64,000 nt of DNA. Origin: Panagrolaimus kolymaensis (taxonomy: Eukaryota; Nematoda; Chromadorea; Rhabditida; Panagrolaimidae). Below the pieces are notes generated by a model. That model made no database searches. It saw only the letters and a list, made by a program, of their open reading frames with translations, and had not been told where the DNA came from. A program made the position numbers and the translations under genes. Every line of letters begins with the position of its first letter. Position 1 is the stretch's first letter. Where the stretch lies: positions 1,736,001 through 1,800,000 of the forward strand of contig JAJQJQ010000023.1 in NCBI GenBank assembly GCA_028622995.1. Direction: 5' to 3'. Positions 11,727 to 23,411 of the stretch are shown here, in pieces.

Positions 11727-14700
11727 TTATTTGAGCATTTGTAAAAGTGATTGTTTAAGGGTATTTAATTCATCTTTTTCTCGTTTCAATTTTTCTGAAG
11801 CCACTTTTTCTTGCCTTAATTCAGCTGTGAGTTGCCGAATAGTTTCTTGAGCATTTTGAAGGTCGCGAGCGAGCTCAACATTCTCTTTTTGCTGTTCCAA
11901 TGCCGCTTTCGTGGCCCTAAAAATTTACCATAAAAAAATAGCTCAACAATATCCAATATTTGATACTCACTTATCAAAGTTATTTCGCATTTCGTTAAAC
12001 TTTTCTCTTAAAGCCATGTGAAGCTCTCGCTCTTTGCTGTTTTCTTCCATCAATACTGCTTTATCTTTTTGAAGTTCGTCGATTCTGGAAATATACTTTC
12101 AATGTTTGCAATTAAAAAAATATTACAAAACTAACGCATTTCTCGATGATTCAACTAAAGCTTTCATATTTTCTTGGTTCATTTTTGCTTTAACTAATTC
12201 ACTTGCAAGTATTTCTTTTTCGGATTGTAATGCAAGTTTTTCTGTTTCAGCTTCATCAACTTTTCTCTCCATTTCTGTTATAATTGCTTTAAAAGCAGAC
12301 GATTCCATTGAATCAGTTCCACGTTGGGATTTTGTTTTAGTTATGTCTTTTCTTAATTCTATTACCTCCCTTTCCAAATGGGTTTCTCTTTCTTTTAATG
12401 ATTCAATTTTACTTTCAAAAACCGTAACTAATTGAGAAAATCGTACATCGCGAATCTTAAAAAAAGTATGTAATAATTTTAGTGGGGGCGTAAATGATAA
12501 ATCTTACATCCATGTTACTTTTCATTTTTGTGAGTAACTCATCTATATCTTTTTGGTTTGCAGATTGTGAGCCATTTGATGATAGAGAATAATCCTTCAA
12601 AAAATCAGAAGAGGTGGTATCCATTAATATTGATTTTCTTTGATTATTATTTTCATTGGACGATTTTCGATCTTTCGATGATTTAACTTTTCCACAACTT
12701 GCAATTAAATCACTCAAACTAAAATAAATGAGTTATTTAAAGAATGAAGTTACCGTCATAAAATGTTAGAAAAATACTCACAGTTTAATACGGTAATCTT
12801 GAATTTGTGTGCAATGAGTAAATAGGGTCAATGCATCATAAACCGTTGAACCATTACCATATGAAATGGAATAAGCGAGAAATGGTATGAGCCTTTCATC
12901 CTTTAATGATCTCCAATAAAGTTCTTTATGGGCTTTATTATAATCTTTAAGAGATGCAAGTAATTTGAGTAATTCTAATGGAATTGTTACGCCATATGTG
13001 CTGGAAAAAAATGGAAAGGGTAAAAGTGAAAATATAATAAATTTTTAATTCAAGTAATTTACCTCCATTCTGGAAGATCTGCTGATGATCGTTGTGCGGG
13101 TGGTTTACTCAAATATAAAGCAACTGGGTTTGAAATAAGTTGGGATTCATTAACATGTGCACAAAGTTGTGCCGTTACAGCTTCAAGTAACTCTTTTCTT
13201 GCTTCTTCATCACCAGAAATAGCTGCAAAATAAATACTTTTTAATAATGGTTGTTAATTGAAATATGAAACAAACCATCAGCTAATCTAAGCCCACAGGT
13301 TATTCTTCTACACTGATATGATACAATTTCAGATTTAGTTTCAATTGTTGTTTTAACATTTACTCGAATCAATTCCACTAAAGATTCAAGAGGAACAAAC
13401 TCTTGAACTCGACGATTTGAATCTACAGCTTCTTTCAAAACGTAAGTAAGGAGTTCACAAGCAAGTATAGGAACTTCAGGATCTATTGCATCTTCAAAAC
13501 TGCATGAAGCTGTTCGAAGCATACCCAAAACGGGCGTTGTTAATCGCTTTTCACTTGGTTTAGTTGCAAGGATTGCATTACAAATATGAGATCGAAGTTG
13601 ATGAAGTTGACAAATTGCAATAAAGAATTCATATATTTTTTGACATTCTTCATTTCTGGGATCGAGAATAACAAGATGGCTTGCAAGATCTTGTACACAA
13701 GTAGAGAAAAATGAATAACTTATTAAATCTTTAGCTGTATTGGCTAAAGTTGGTGATAGAGATAACTAAAAAAATGAAATTGTGTTGTTTGATAGTTAGA
13801 AATGATGAAAACTTACATTAGAAGAATCAGAAATTATAAGTCTTTTACAAAGATCAACTGCAACATGTCTCGTCATAATATTTTCACCACTTTTCATAAT
13901 ATTAAAAATACATAAAAATGTTTCATTTAAATGTGGAGGAGAAAATACAACGTCTCTTGTTTGTTCGTGAAGGTATCCAACCATGGTCAAAGAGCAAATA
14001 ACAATTGTTCTTGAAGAATTTTGTAAAAATTCAACCAAATTCTTACAAAGTGAATGATGAAGCTTTTTATCTTTCATAATTTTTGAGCAAACATGTTTGG
14101 ATCGACAAACAAGATTGCAAAGGATTGCCACGCAATATGGCAACCATTCTTGACCATTAGCTCGGGTACTAAAAAGATGGATAAAAAATGGCGAAAACTA
14201 AATAAAAAAAATTTACATTTCATTAAAAAGAAATGTTAGAAGCTCATTTGTCCAATCACCCAGTATCAATGTTTTTTCATATGTTAGAACTTGAAGTAAT
14301 CGAAGAACATCAATAAGATTTTGTGGGCCAAGGCGTTGGGATAAAGCTATTTGTAAACATTGATAAACAGAACCCGCAATTTGTAAATCATTAGAAAGAT
14401 ATCTACGAATTTTTACATTATATTGACCTAAAAGTAAAATAATTATGTATCTCAAAAAAGTACCTCAAAATAAAGAAAAAAAATATCATTGTTTCTTTCT
14501 TCCATATCTTTCAAAGTTTAATTAAAAGCTTACTCAAATTATATAAAAGCAATAATAATTTAGATCTCAATATTACAGAAGTATTTGAAGCTGAAAGAAG
14601 TTCATTTGTTTGATAAAGAAGTTGTTGAACATGAGAGGATGAAGGTTTTAATCGAATGGAATTATCAATGGAAGCTGTTTCACGAACCAAAGACTAAAAT

Positions 14701-14859
14701 AATACTCTTCCTTCAATTCAAAGTTTTAAAAAAAAGAAGGGAAAAACTAACGGAATAAACATCTTCAACAGCTATAGATAATTTATTATTTGATGGATTT
14801 GTACAATATTCAAGGGTAGTTGCATTTATAGTTTGAATTAAAGCATCAATATCGGACAT
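11727..14859 (-). CDS. CIP2A: CIP2A homologue (armadillo-type protein with C-terminal coiled coil, 844 aa)
   Basis: Eleven in-phase exons: 14859-14752, 14693-14534, 14427-14217, 14168-13817, 13765-13276, 13222-13063, 13000-12782, 12718-12508, 12455-12136, 12084-11971, 11916-11727. The helical N-terminal two thirds match the armadillo part of CIP2A: LTYEKTLILGDWTNELLTFL resembles the human LTYNVKIF...DELITFL stretch, and TRHVAVDLCKRL resembles its TRKYSVDLLMDL. A central DIDELLTKMKSNM followed by IRDVRFSQLVTVFESK matches the NIEELIEKLQSGM...DVRISDIMDVYEMK junction. After that, roughly residues 640-844 are Glu/Lys-rich coiled coil. In vertebrates CIP2A inhibits PP2A-B56 and acts with TOPBP1 in mitosis; the human protein is 905 aa. 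The family call is firm; the function here is inferred. Confidence 0.85.
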
Positions 14860-16265
14860 TTTTTTACAGCATCAATGAAAGACGATCCTTAAAAAAGAAA
14901 TATCACTACATATGTGTATGTATTTTCACCATTAAAAATGCAAACAAGAATAAAAATTCGAAGAGGGAAAAAATGGGGAAAAAAACATTTTTATGAATAA
15001 AGAAAGACAGGAGTGACCATTAAAAAAAAGAAAGCAAAGGGGCTCTTACTAAAATGCATAGAAAAAAAAATCAAAATAATGAATCGGAGCGGATCAAAAA
15101 AAAATACCAATCCTTATTTTTTTGTGAAGGTAGTTTATGATAGGCGGCATGAAGCAGGCCTTCCAGATTCGCAAAAGCTCACTCCTAGTCAGGCATTATT
15201 TACCTTTTATCATTTCAAAAGAAGTAGCGAAGAAGTAATCTCAAGAAAAAGAGTCAATTTTTTTAAACTTGTTAAAAATCAGTCTGATTTCATTTCTAGT
15301 CCAATCAAACAATAAAATGACATTCAATAAATGTCAAATGTCAGACATGAAACCGGAAAAGAAATAAAAAAAGAAACAAACCAATATAAAAACCAAAATT
15401 TTGCATAAAATTTGTGTTTTTCGTTCAGCTTTTTTGGTCGTTACCTGGGAAAAAAAAGAAGCAGTAAGATTGGAAACAAGAGCTTGGTGCTGCGATAAAC
15501 AAAAACGAGGTCACTCATTCATCGCTGAGTTTAGGTAGTCCGTTTTGTATTCGAATAGCGGAAGTTTGTTTGCTAAGAAGAAAAGGATATTGGTGAAAGT
15601 GAAACTGTTTTTTTGTACAAGGTCGGCTTTGATGAATAATTTGTGAACTGTGGTTGCAAATTCATTGAAAAAAAGTAAAAGAAAAAATGGTTTCATTAAA
15701 TTTAAAGAGTTGCAAAAATTCACTGTAAAAGTAAATGGAATTCAAAAAACACATTAGCATTGCGAAATTGATGATTTGAAGCTTCAAAGCTCAAACAATA
15801 ATATTTAATGAAAAAATTATTAAACGAAAATTTAAAATGTCATAGCTAACTAAAAGTTATTGTAATATTTTCTTCATGTCTTCCTTTTTCTCAACAATAT
15901 GTGTAAAGTTTTATGTCAAACATCAATGTTTCTGCTTACATTTTTTTCCTTCTTCGCTTTCAATTTTATTTGATTGAATCAAACAAAAAAAGCACACGTC
16001 ATCTTCGATAAATGGCAAACTAAAAAGTCATCATCGTTTTCAAATAAGCGCCTTTAACCGTACATTGCTCTCTCGCTTTTTATGCAAGAGAAGAGAAGCA
16101 ACGGGGACATGCCGCGATTTGATTGCTCGCTTCTTCAAGTTTTTGTCTTCTTTCAATCCAAACTTTTTGATTTTTTTAGTTCAGCTCATTCGTCAATCGA
16201 CTTTCTCGATTCCTGCTTTGTTTCGTCTTTTTTTGATCAAGTCTCAACTTTTTTCGTCTTCAAAT
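14860..16265. other. Intergenic region between divergent genes
   Basis: No supported gene. A 79-codon frame at 15,078-15,315 (+) has no introns and no recognisable features and is probably chance. The last 250 bases before the START gene are pyrimidine-rich and probably hold its promoter and 5' UTR. Confidence 0.5.
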
Positions 16266-17052
16266 ATGGGAACTCCTGCGCCTGTTGATAAAACTCAAAC
16301 TTTATCTGAAGCTGAATACGTTGAACTTGCTGAAAAGGCTGCTCGTGATGTTATTCAACTCTATGATGACAAGCAAAATTGGACGTTGACCAACAGCGGT
16401 TATGATAACTGCACTGTAAGTTTATTCTTTAATTTCTTTGAGATTTATTGAACTTCTTATTTTTCAGATTTACACTCGTAAAAGTGAAATCAAGGATGCT
16501 AAAGAATGCATGTTGATGCTTCAAACTGAATTGGACGTAAGTCTTGTTTACTCATTTGGATTGTTCTCATTCATTTTCTTCTTTTAGTTGGCTCCTGAAA
16601 AGCTTGAAGTCATCCTTTCTCCATGGAAGAAGTACCGTCTTGAATGGGACGACATGCTTGAAGATGCAACCATCATCGCTTCGTATCCAAATGACGTCTA
16701 CCTTGTTCGTCATATCATCAAGAAAATGCTCCCTCTTTCATCTCGTGAATCTGTGGATATCGTAAAAGTTGTTCGAACTGATGATCGTATCGTCTTCGGC
16801 TCCTGTGGTTCTTCTCATAATGGTTTCCCTCCATCCAAGGCTCATGTTCGTACTCATCAATATGTTGGTGGATATGTCATTGAAAAGCTTCCTGATGATC
16901 GCAGCCGTTACACCATCATCTTCCATGCTGATCTCAATCTTCCTGGTCCTAAACTCATCGCAAGTCTTGCTGATCGTTTCAAGCCTCGTCTCATGATTGA
17001 TAATCTCAACGGACTCAAAAAAGGAATCGAAAAGTTCCGAGCTGAATTGTAA
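16266..17052 (+). CDS. START-domain lipid-transfer protein (227 aa)
   Basis: Three exons in phase: 16266-16415, 16468-16536, 16588-17052. The chosen ATG gives MGTPAPVDKTQ; the frame is open upstream, but no better ATG is seen. After about 20 leader residues the protein is one START domain: ENW-like DKQNWTL (36-42), a central VYLVRHIIKKMLPLSSRES, then DRIVFGSCGSSHNGFPPSK. It ends in the typical long C-terminal helix, from about GPKLIASLADRF to the end. Signal peptide, membrane anchor and PH domain are absent, so it is probably a cytosolic carrier or sensor of phospholipid or sterol, like PCTP/STARD2-size proteins and the single-domain START proteins of C. elegans. Codon use is biased to C-ending codons (ATC, GTC, CGT), stronger than in neighbours, which suggests high expression. 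Confidence 0.85.
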
Positions 17053-17983
17053 AATACTTACATCTTTTTTAATTTGTTTGTATATTGTTTAAATTATATC
17101 TTGTAATGTTTATGTGATCTTTGTAAAATAAATTAACCTGTAAAAAAAATTTTGTAATGTGGTTAAAGGATTCAAGAGATACGATAAATGTTGGATCAGT
17201 TTCATACTTACTTATTTCAAGCATTGGAAGAGCATTTCAAGTTGGACACGCACTTTACGAAAAAGGGAAAAGGTTAAAGTAATACTTTCTCCGATTTATT
17301 TAAAGTTCAGAAGACAATGAAAAGTTTAAAAACAACCTTGTTGATGATCGGCGATCGTCTTCATTTTACGCTTTAAACAAACACGTAAAAGTTTTGTTTT
17401 TCGACCAAATGCTTTGCTTTTAAAAAGAGAGAGGTCAGCTTGCGCACTATCTTATGGGGAGCATCATTCATCGAAGAAAAAAAAAATCAAAGAAAAAAGA
17501 GAGAAAGGAATCAATAGAGGCAAATAACATGATTAGCTCTTGATGAACTTCATATGTTAGAAAAAAAGAAAAAAGTATCACAATAAAAAAACACGCATAG
17601 TTTAATTAAACAAAAGCAAGATTTCAAATTTACTCAGTTTTAAATATTTTGATGAGGACTACTTTCAATGTTTCAGCAATAGCAAGAAAAGGAACCAACA
17701 CTTTGCCTTTTTTCTTCCTCTTCTCATCGCTTGCTTCTCCCGCCAGCCAGCAACTCGAGACAACGGCCATTCCAGTTAATAAATTTCTTGAAACGAAACC
17801 CTGCCATTGCTTTTTTTTTTTTGAAGCCGCGCGATTGTTGCAATTTTTTGATTTTCTAAAAAAAAGTTTCATCAACTTCCAATAATTGCTTCAACCTTGT
17901 TCTTATTGCTATTAAAGTACTCAATTTTATGTAAATTTGTACTTCTTACAACAACTTTTGCATTCTTTTTGACCTAATAACGA
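17053..17983. other. Intergenic region
   Basis: About 0.93 kb with no supported gene. Overlapping frames on both strands at 17,630-17,885 lack introns and family resemblance and look like chance. Confidence 0.5.
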
Positions 17984-19894
17984 ATGTATCGTAGTGATTC
18001 TCCTGATTACGACGAACTTAAAATTAAGTATGAAATCTTACGGGCTGAACATTTTGCTGAAAAAGCTGATGAGAAAAAGGTAAATAACTTTTGATTATTA
18101 CTTACATGAATAATGGACTATTTGTTTTAGACTCATATTACTGGTTTAGCTGAAGTATTAAAAAATCTTAAACTGCCTTCACAAGAAACATCAAGGGATA
18201 GAATAGCTCTTGGTCCAAATGGAGAAATTCTTAGCGGTGGTAATAAATCTGCTGTTCATCATCAAAATGGTATTAAAAAGAATCGCTTTGCTTCTTTGGC
18301 ACCACCGATGGTTCATGGTCCAATTACATTGAAACCTCAAAATGCTATGGATACTTTATCATCAGCTGTGGCACGACCAAAACATCCTGCAGAAATTCGA
18401 CATATGGTTAGACAGAAAATGGTTAGATGCAAACGATGTAAAAATCGATTTATTGAAAAACATTTATATGAACGTCATCTTCGTGATAAACATCCTCTTG
18501 ATTATATCGGTTACTTAATCCAACAAGAAGAAGAAATGCAACTTATGAGAACCGAAGAAATGGAAGCTAATAGAATTGAAGAAATTACAAGTGGTGGATT
18601 TATTCCACCTCAAGATGAAGTCGACTCACAAAATTATGATATTGATCCAAGCAGGTATTATTAGCTCTATGAAAACCTTTTTTTAATAACGATTTTTTTA
18701 GGATTCCATTGCCAGGTGAACTAACAAATGGTGTTACTCCGCGGTTTGATAAGTTTGGTGTGCTGCATCATCCAAAAAGAGTTTACAAGAAGAAAGTTTC
18801 ACCTCAATGTCCATTTTGTGATAAACGATACCGTAATGAACATTCTCTTAAAAAACATATTGAAAAGAAACATGACGAAAGTGTGGAATTTGCTCAATGT
18901 CTGACATGTTTTAAATGTGTGCCGAAACGAGAAGATCTTCCTATTCATCTGTGTGACATGGTATGTATTAAACACAAATTCCTTTATCTCTTCCCTATAA
19001 TAAATTTTTAGACTTACATGTGCTTTGAATGTACGCCAATAAGGAATCTCTGTAATGAAACTAGACTGTATAATCATCGTGCAAAATTTCACAGAGGTGC
19101 ACAATCTGGATTTAAATGTCATGTATGTAATCAAAAGTTTTTGACTCCACGGAAGCTGAGGAAGCATAAGAAAATGTCTCATGTCTTTACAAAGACCTAT
19201 CCTTGTCATTTTTGTGATGAATTATTTACAAGTGAAACTTCTGTAAGTTTTTTTCTCTCCATTTAACTACATGTAACAAAGCTAAACTTTGTAGGTGACG
19301 ACTCATGAACGAATTCATACTGGAATTATCAAGTTCGAATGCAAAATTTGTGACTACAAATGTAATCGTTTCAATGCTATGGAAGAACATCGCAAAGAAG
19401 AACATGGTTACATCTGCGCAATTTGTAATGAAAAAGACGCTGAATGGTCCGGAATAAAGAATCATACCTTAACAGAACATGGCGGTTATCTCTCATCAGA
19501 AACGAATTCAGGTTTGTTATGGTCTATGGTTATCATTTATAGTCGACACATGGATTTTTATGTGTTAGGAACAATTCTTTTTAGCTTTACTTGACGATTA
19601 TGTCAGAAAACTGTACGAATATCAACCGTGCCTTTATGAAATTTTTTAACTTCATTAATTTTGAACGATTTTTTTTTTGTAATAAACTGAAACAATGATT
19701 TCCATTTCCTGAGAATGGAATGGAATCGTTGCTTTGTTGGCTTTTTTACGTGCTAATTTGAGTCGTTTCATAATTCGAACCGATAGTACCATATCTTTTA
19801 GAATTTATTGTTGCGTGAATTGTTATTATTTTTTTAAACCTTTTTAGGATACATCGTAAGTCCACGTGTATGGGTCATGTACAAAGGTGAATGA
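17984..19894 (+). CDS. C2H2 zinc-finger protein (457 aa)
   Basis: Six in-phase exons: 17984-18079, 18131-18654, 18702-18960, 19012-19242, 19295-19511, 19848-19894; the last exon (ending SPRVWVMYKGE) is the least certain. An acidic N-terminus leads to an isolated finger, CKRCKNRFIEKHLYERHLRDKH (positions about 145-166). A cluster follows from about residue 240: CPFCDKRY...HIEKKH, a Cys-pair segment CLTCFKC, CFECTPIR...HRAKFH, CHVCNQKF...HKKMSH, CHFCDELF...HERIH, CKICDYKC...HRKEEH and CAICNEKD...HTLTEH. One linker, THERIHTGIIKFE, is close to the TGEKP type. Likely a nuclear DNA-binding regulator. I cannot assign an orthologue. Confidence 0.8.
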
Positions 19895-20196
19895 AAAGAA
19901 GCTTCAACTTATCTCTTGGAATGAACGAATCTACTATCTCTTTTTGTTCTTTTGTTGATCTGTTTTCTACATAAATACTGTCTCTGTTACAAATCGGGTT
20001 ATATCCATCGTACCTTTAAAACATTATTTTCATTTTGTATTGTTTTATTATTTTTTATTAATTTTTATAAACTTGTTGTTTTTTGAATATGTTTACAGTT
20101 AGCGACGAGTTAAAATGTGGAAATGAAATTTTAAAGGTTACGCGAATAATTAATTCACTTTCTGATTTGTCATTATTGAATCAGCTTATTTCTTCT

Positions 20197-20830
20197 TTAG
20201 CCCAATGGCCATACATCATCACCAGATAGAGGACGAGCTTTGGGCCATCCAGATAAGCTATTAGCTAAACCATTGCCTTGATAACCATTACCAAAGCCAA
20301 TTGGTTGTCCACCAATTCGTCCAGATCCACCAAATCCAATATCAAAATCTCGTCTAACTCCCAATCCTCCAAAAGGAAATTGAACTCCAACTCCCGTTTT
20401 TACTGATACATCACCCATTCCTAGAAATATTTGCAAGTAATATCATTATTTTTTTAGCTCAAAGAATATACCTGGGCCATAATTTGGTCCCACACCTGAA
20501 CCATAACCTGTTCCATCATCATGTGTAACTCCATAATCATCCCATGATTGAAAACTTGTTGCACGCCGCGGAATTATTTGATCTGATTCTCGTAAAAATT
20601 GATGTGGAATTGTTGGACCTTTTCCATCTCTCGAAGGTGGAATACTTCTTTGTGTAAGAGGTAATGATTTTTCATGTGATGATGGATTACATAAATGAGG
20701 TTGGCGTCGACAAACTAAACTATCTAATGATATGCTTACTGTTGAAACTAAAAGGCAAAAGATTAAACAACAAACAAAAAGTAAAGCATGTATGCAAACC
20801 TATGAATGTGAGAAATAAAAAAGTAAACAT
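20197..20830 (-). CDS. Small secreted Gly-rich protein (176 aa)
   Basis: Exons 20830-20800, 20747-20472 and 20420-20197 join in phase. The first joint creates a clean signal peptide, MFTFLFLTFIVSTVSISLDS, which supports the model. The mature chain has one C-x7-C (CRRQPHLC) near its start, a Ser/Pro/Arg linker with RRATSFQSW, then a Gly-rich stretch including DFDIGFGGSGRIGGQPIGFG. It ends in DDVWPLG. No domain is recognised. The composition suggests an extracellular matrix or cuticle protein, or a precursor cleaved at basic pairs. It is the last gene of the leftward cluster, 374 bp after dTMP kinase. Confidence 0.6.
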
Positions 20831-21203
20831 TTTTGAAGAATAACATTGAACAGAAAAATGAAAGCAAACAAAAAATTGATTTGTCATTGCAAACGAAAAC
20901 AAGTTTGTTAACGTAATATATGATACCTTGATCTTTCAGCAGGTATAAATAATGATGAAAAGAAAAAATAAACATAATTTAATTCATTGCGTTTGCTACG
21001 AAATAACATTGTAGCATGATGATCATTATAAAAACCGACATTCTGTAATTTTTAAATGAGCCACCTCCTGTATTCATTTAGCTATCTTCATTAACCTTTA
21101 AGCTTTGAAAATTCGAAAGTGATAAAAAAAGGTTTATTCATTGATGAAAGTGAAATAATATTTTAAGTATTACAAAAATAAATTTTAAAAAATATCAAAA
21201 CAT
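20831..21203. other. Intergenic spacer
   Basis: About 370 bp of A/T-rich DNA between the dTMP kinase stop and the secreted Gly-rich gene. I see no gene or structured element. Confidence 0.5.
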
Positions 21204-22065
21204 TCAAAGTCCCAAATCTTTTTCTTCAATTGATTCAATGGGTTTAGATGCCACTTTTGGAATGAGATCATCGGCAATTGAGCAAACATTGGTATGAACT
21301 TGTTCAATCGTTTCATTAGCATTTATTATCTAAAAATGTACTTCATTATTGCCTTGTTTGTTTAAAAATTAAAGAAACTGACTTTCCAATAACTTTGATT
21401 TTCAAACATTTTCATGTTTTCCCGAACTTTTTGCTGGAAATCAGCTCGTTCAAGCACTTCCTCACCAAAGCCACCTCTTTGAGCTGTGACAGCCGGATCA
21501 ACATCAAAATAAAGAACAGCATCAGGCCGGATTAAACCAAGCTCTGGTGGACACGCAAATTGCTTTGAAACGCCTTTTGAAAGGGTGTAAGTGATTCCAG
21601 AGAAAGAATATCGATCCACAATTACGTGAACACCTTCGTTGAGTAAATCTTCAATCTTTTGTCGAAGAAGCCATCGATTAGCGGAAAATAAAAGATGAAT
21701 CGCTTCTTTGGTTTGATTTATCGATGAAGCATTTCGAAGATAATTGTCAATCGTTGCACCAGTCAAAGGTTCTGAACGATCTGGAAAATGAATTTTTTGA
21801 AAGATGGGTGCATGTAAAAAGGTTAAAAAAAAGTGCGAGAGTTGTTTGTAAACAACTTTGAACCGAAAATGTTTGAATATCACTATGCTATCAAGGCAGG
21901 AAAGATGGGTAAAGCTATTTATCAAATGAAAAAAAATGCAGTACCTGGAAAACGTTGAATAACAGCTTTCTGTCCTTTGGAATTCAAATAATTCATTAAC
22001 TTTTCAGTTTGAGTAGTTTTTCCACTACGATCCAAACCTTCGAAAACAATCAAAGCTCCTCGCAT
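21204..22065 (-). CDS. DTYMK: Thymidylate kinase (dTMP kinase, 214 aa)
   Basis: Three exons in phase: 22065-21945, 21780-21383, 21329-21204. This is the full length of the family. It phosphorylates dTMP to dTDP with ATP in dTTP synthesis. The P-loop is FEGLDRSGKTTQ (8-19). The DR-Y motif appears as VDRYSFSGITYTLSKG (about 96-111) and binds the substrate thymine and phosphate. YFDVDPAVTAQRGGFGEE holds the strand before the lid, with the RGGFGEE lid of eukaryotic enzymes. The C-terminus is short and acidic (EEKDLGL). A TTTTTTAG acceptor ends one base before the ATG, which suggests trans-splicing straight onto the start codon. It lies 343 bp downstream of ATP synthase subunit f on the same strand. 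Confidence 0.95.
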
Positions 22066-22407
22066 TCTAAAAAAGCTCTGCATTGATATCTAAAATTAGC
22101 TTCAAAAAAAAGTCAAAACCACGTTATATTTAACACGCATTGAATAAAAGACGCTTTTTCTCGAAAGAAAAGCATCGCTTTAATACCGACTAAAATGTTT
22201 AATTTCAATAAAAACACAAAGACATATGACCTATAAATTTATCTCCAATGACACACAAAATAGTTAAACATTATAAAAAAAGTTTAGCATTCATTCTAAT
22301 ACAACGAAATAAACCATTATCAGCAAATCTTATCCTAGTTAAAAATCAAAACAAAGAAAAAATTCGCTCAATAATAAGAATATTTACGTTTTTACATATA
22401 AAAGTAT

Positions 22408-22917
22408 CTACCAATGGTAAAGAGTTTTTTGAATTTCCCAATAACGATGTTGCTTGACGAACCAATTGAGGAAAGAGTATGCAAAGATGAAACGGAAAAT
22501 GGTTTTGACAACACTAGCATATACTGGACCAGAATAATAAAGATTGTGAACGCGCCAAACATTGCGCATAAATTCGTTGTAGAAAGCAGATGGAGTTTTT
22601 TCACGACGACCGAACCATGCTCCAAGGTCACTAAGCTTGACATCCATGAGCTTTGTATCTTCTAAAAAATGATTCATGTTTAAAAGAAAAAGAGTGTAAA
22701 ACTTACGTTTTCCATAATAGCGCCAATGGCAATAAGGTCCATGAACTCTTGGATTCCAGCGTTTATCAAAAAGACCAATTTCAGTTTTGCTGATGACTCG
22801 ATTGTAAAAATAGACACCAAGACGTTCAAATGCACGAGAAATTGGAGTAAAGATAAGTTCTGGTACCCATGGTGTGATCTTGGTATGTGGAGGTGGAACA
22901 CGAATAAGGTTCATCAT
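22408..22917 (-). CDS. ATP5MF: ATP synthase subunit f, mitochondrial (nematode type, 154 aa)
   Basis: Exons 22917-22707 and 22661-22408 join in phase (WRYYGK-Q-DTKLMDVKL). The protein is a component of the membrane Fo stalk of mitochondrial F1Fo-ATP synthase. The family signature is clear: KRWNPRVHGPYCHWRYYGK, then KLSDLGAWFGRREKTPSAF. One C-terminal membrane helix, IFRFIFAYSFLNWFVKQHRY, follows, and the end is KTLYHW. It is longer than the mammalian subunit (about 90 aa) and matches the nematode form (C. elegans R53.4 type). A TTTCAG acceptor sits a few bases before the ATG, and there are two successive ATGs (22917 and 22914). Codon choice is strongly biased, as expected for an abundant protein. 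Confidence 0.9.
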   Translation of the reverse strand: MMNLIRVPPPHTKITPWVPELIFTPISRAFERLGVYFYNRVISKTEIGLFDKRWNPRVHGPYCHWRYYGKRKFYTLFLLNMNHFLEDTKLMDVKLSDLGAWFGRREKTPSAFYNEFMRNVWRVHNLYYSGPVYASVVKTIFRFIFAYSFLNWFVKQHRYWEIQKTLYHW

Positions 22918-23411
22918 CCTCTGAAACATTGATAAAAATTGAAAAACATTCAACAAATATAAATTGCACGAAAGCGAAAAGATACATAAATAATATTCAA
23001 AACGCAAGCACGCATAAATACATACATGACGGAATAAATAAACTAGACAAAAAAAGTAACAAAAACCATTATTCCACCTGATTATTTAGCAACTAATCAA
23101 TAGGTAAGTCGTATTTGCCCATAAATTTGCTCAAATTTTCAATCAATGAACAGTAAATTATGCAAAATTCGACAAAAAAAGAAGATAAAGGTTAGTTCCA
23201 AAAATTCATTGAAGTTTTGATTGAAAAAAAAAATCAAGAAAAAAACTTCGAAGACAAGCTTGCAAGCAATCGTTTCAAGAATTCAATGTAAAATTTGAGT
23301 TCGAAAAAAAGTTTTTTGTTTGCATTGAAATTTGTTGGATGAGCGACATTCAAAAAAGCATAACAAAAGTTTATTCAATTTTTTTCAAACAATTAAACAA
23401 AAAAAATATTA
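22918..23411. other. Intergenic spacer
   Basis: About 490 bp between the kappa-GST stop and the ATP synthase f start. It is A/T-rich, with no gene seen, and ends in a TTTCAG acceptor usable for trans-splicing. Confidence 0.5.

Noticed and set aside
15078..15315. 79-codon ATG frame (+) in the CIP2A-START spacer
   Set aside because: No introns, no similarity recognised, Lys-rich composition.
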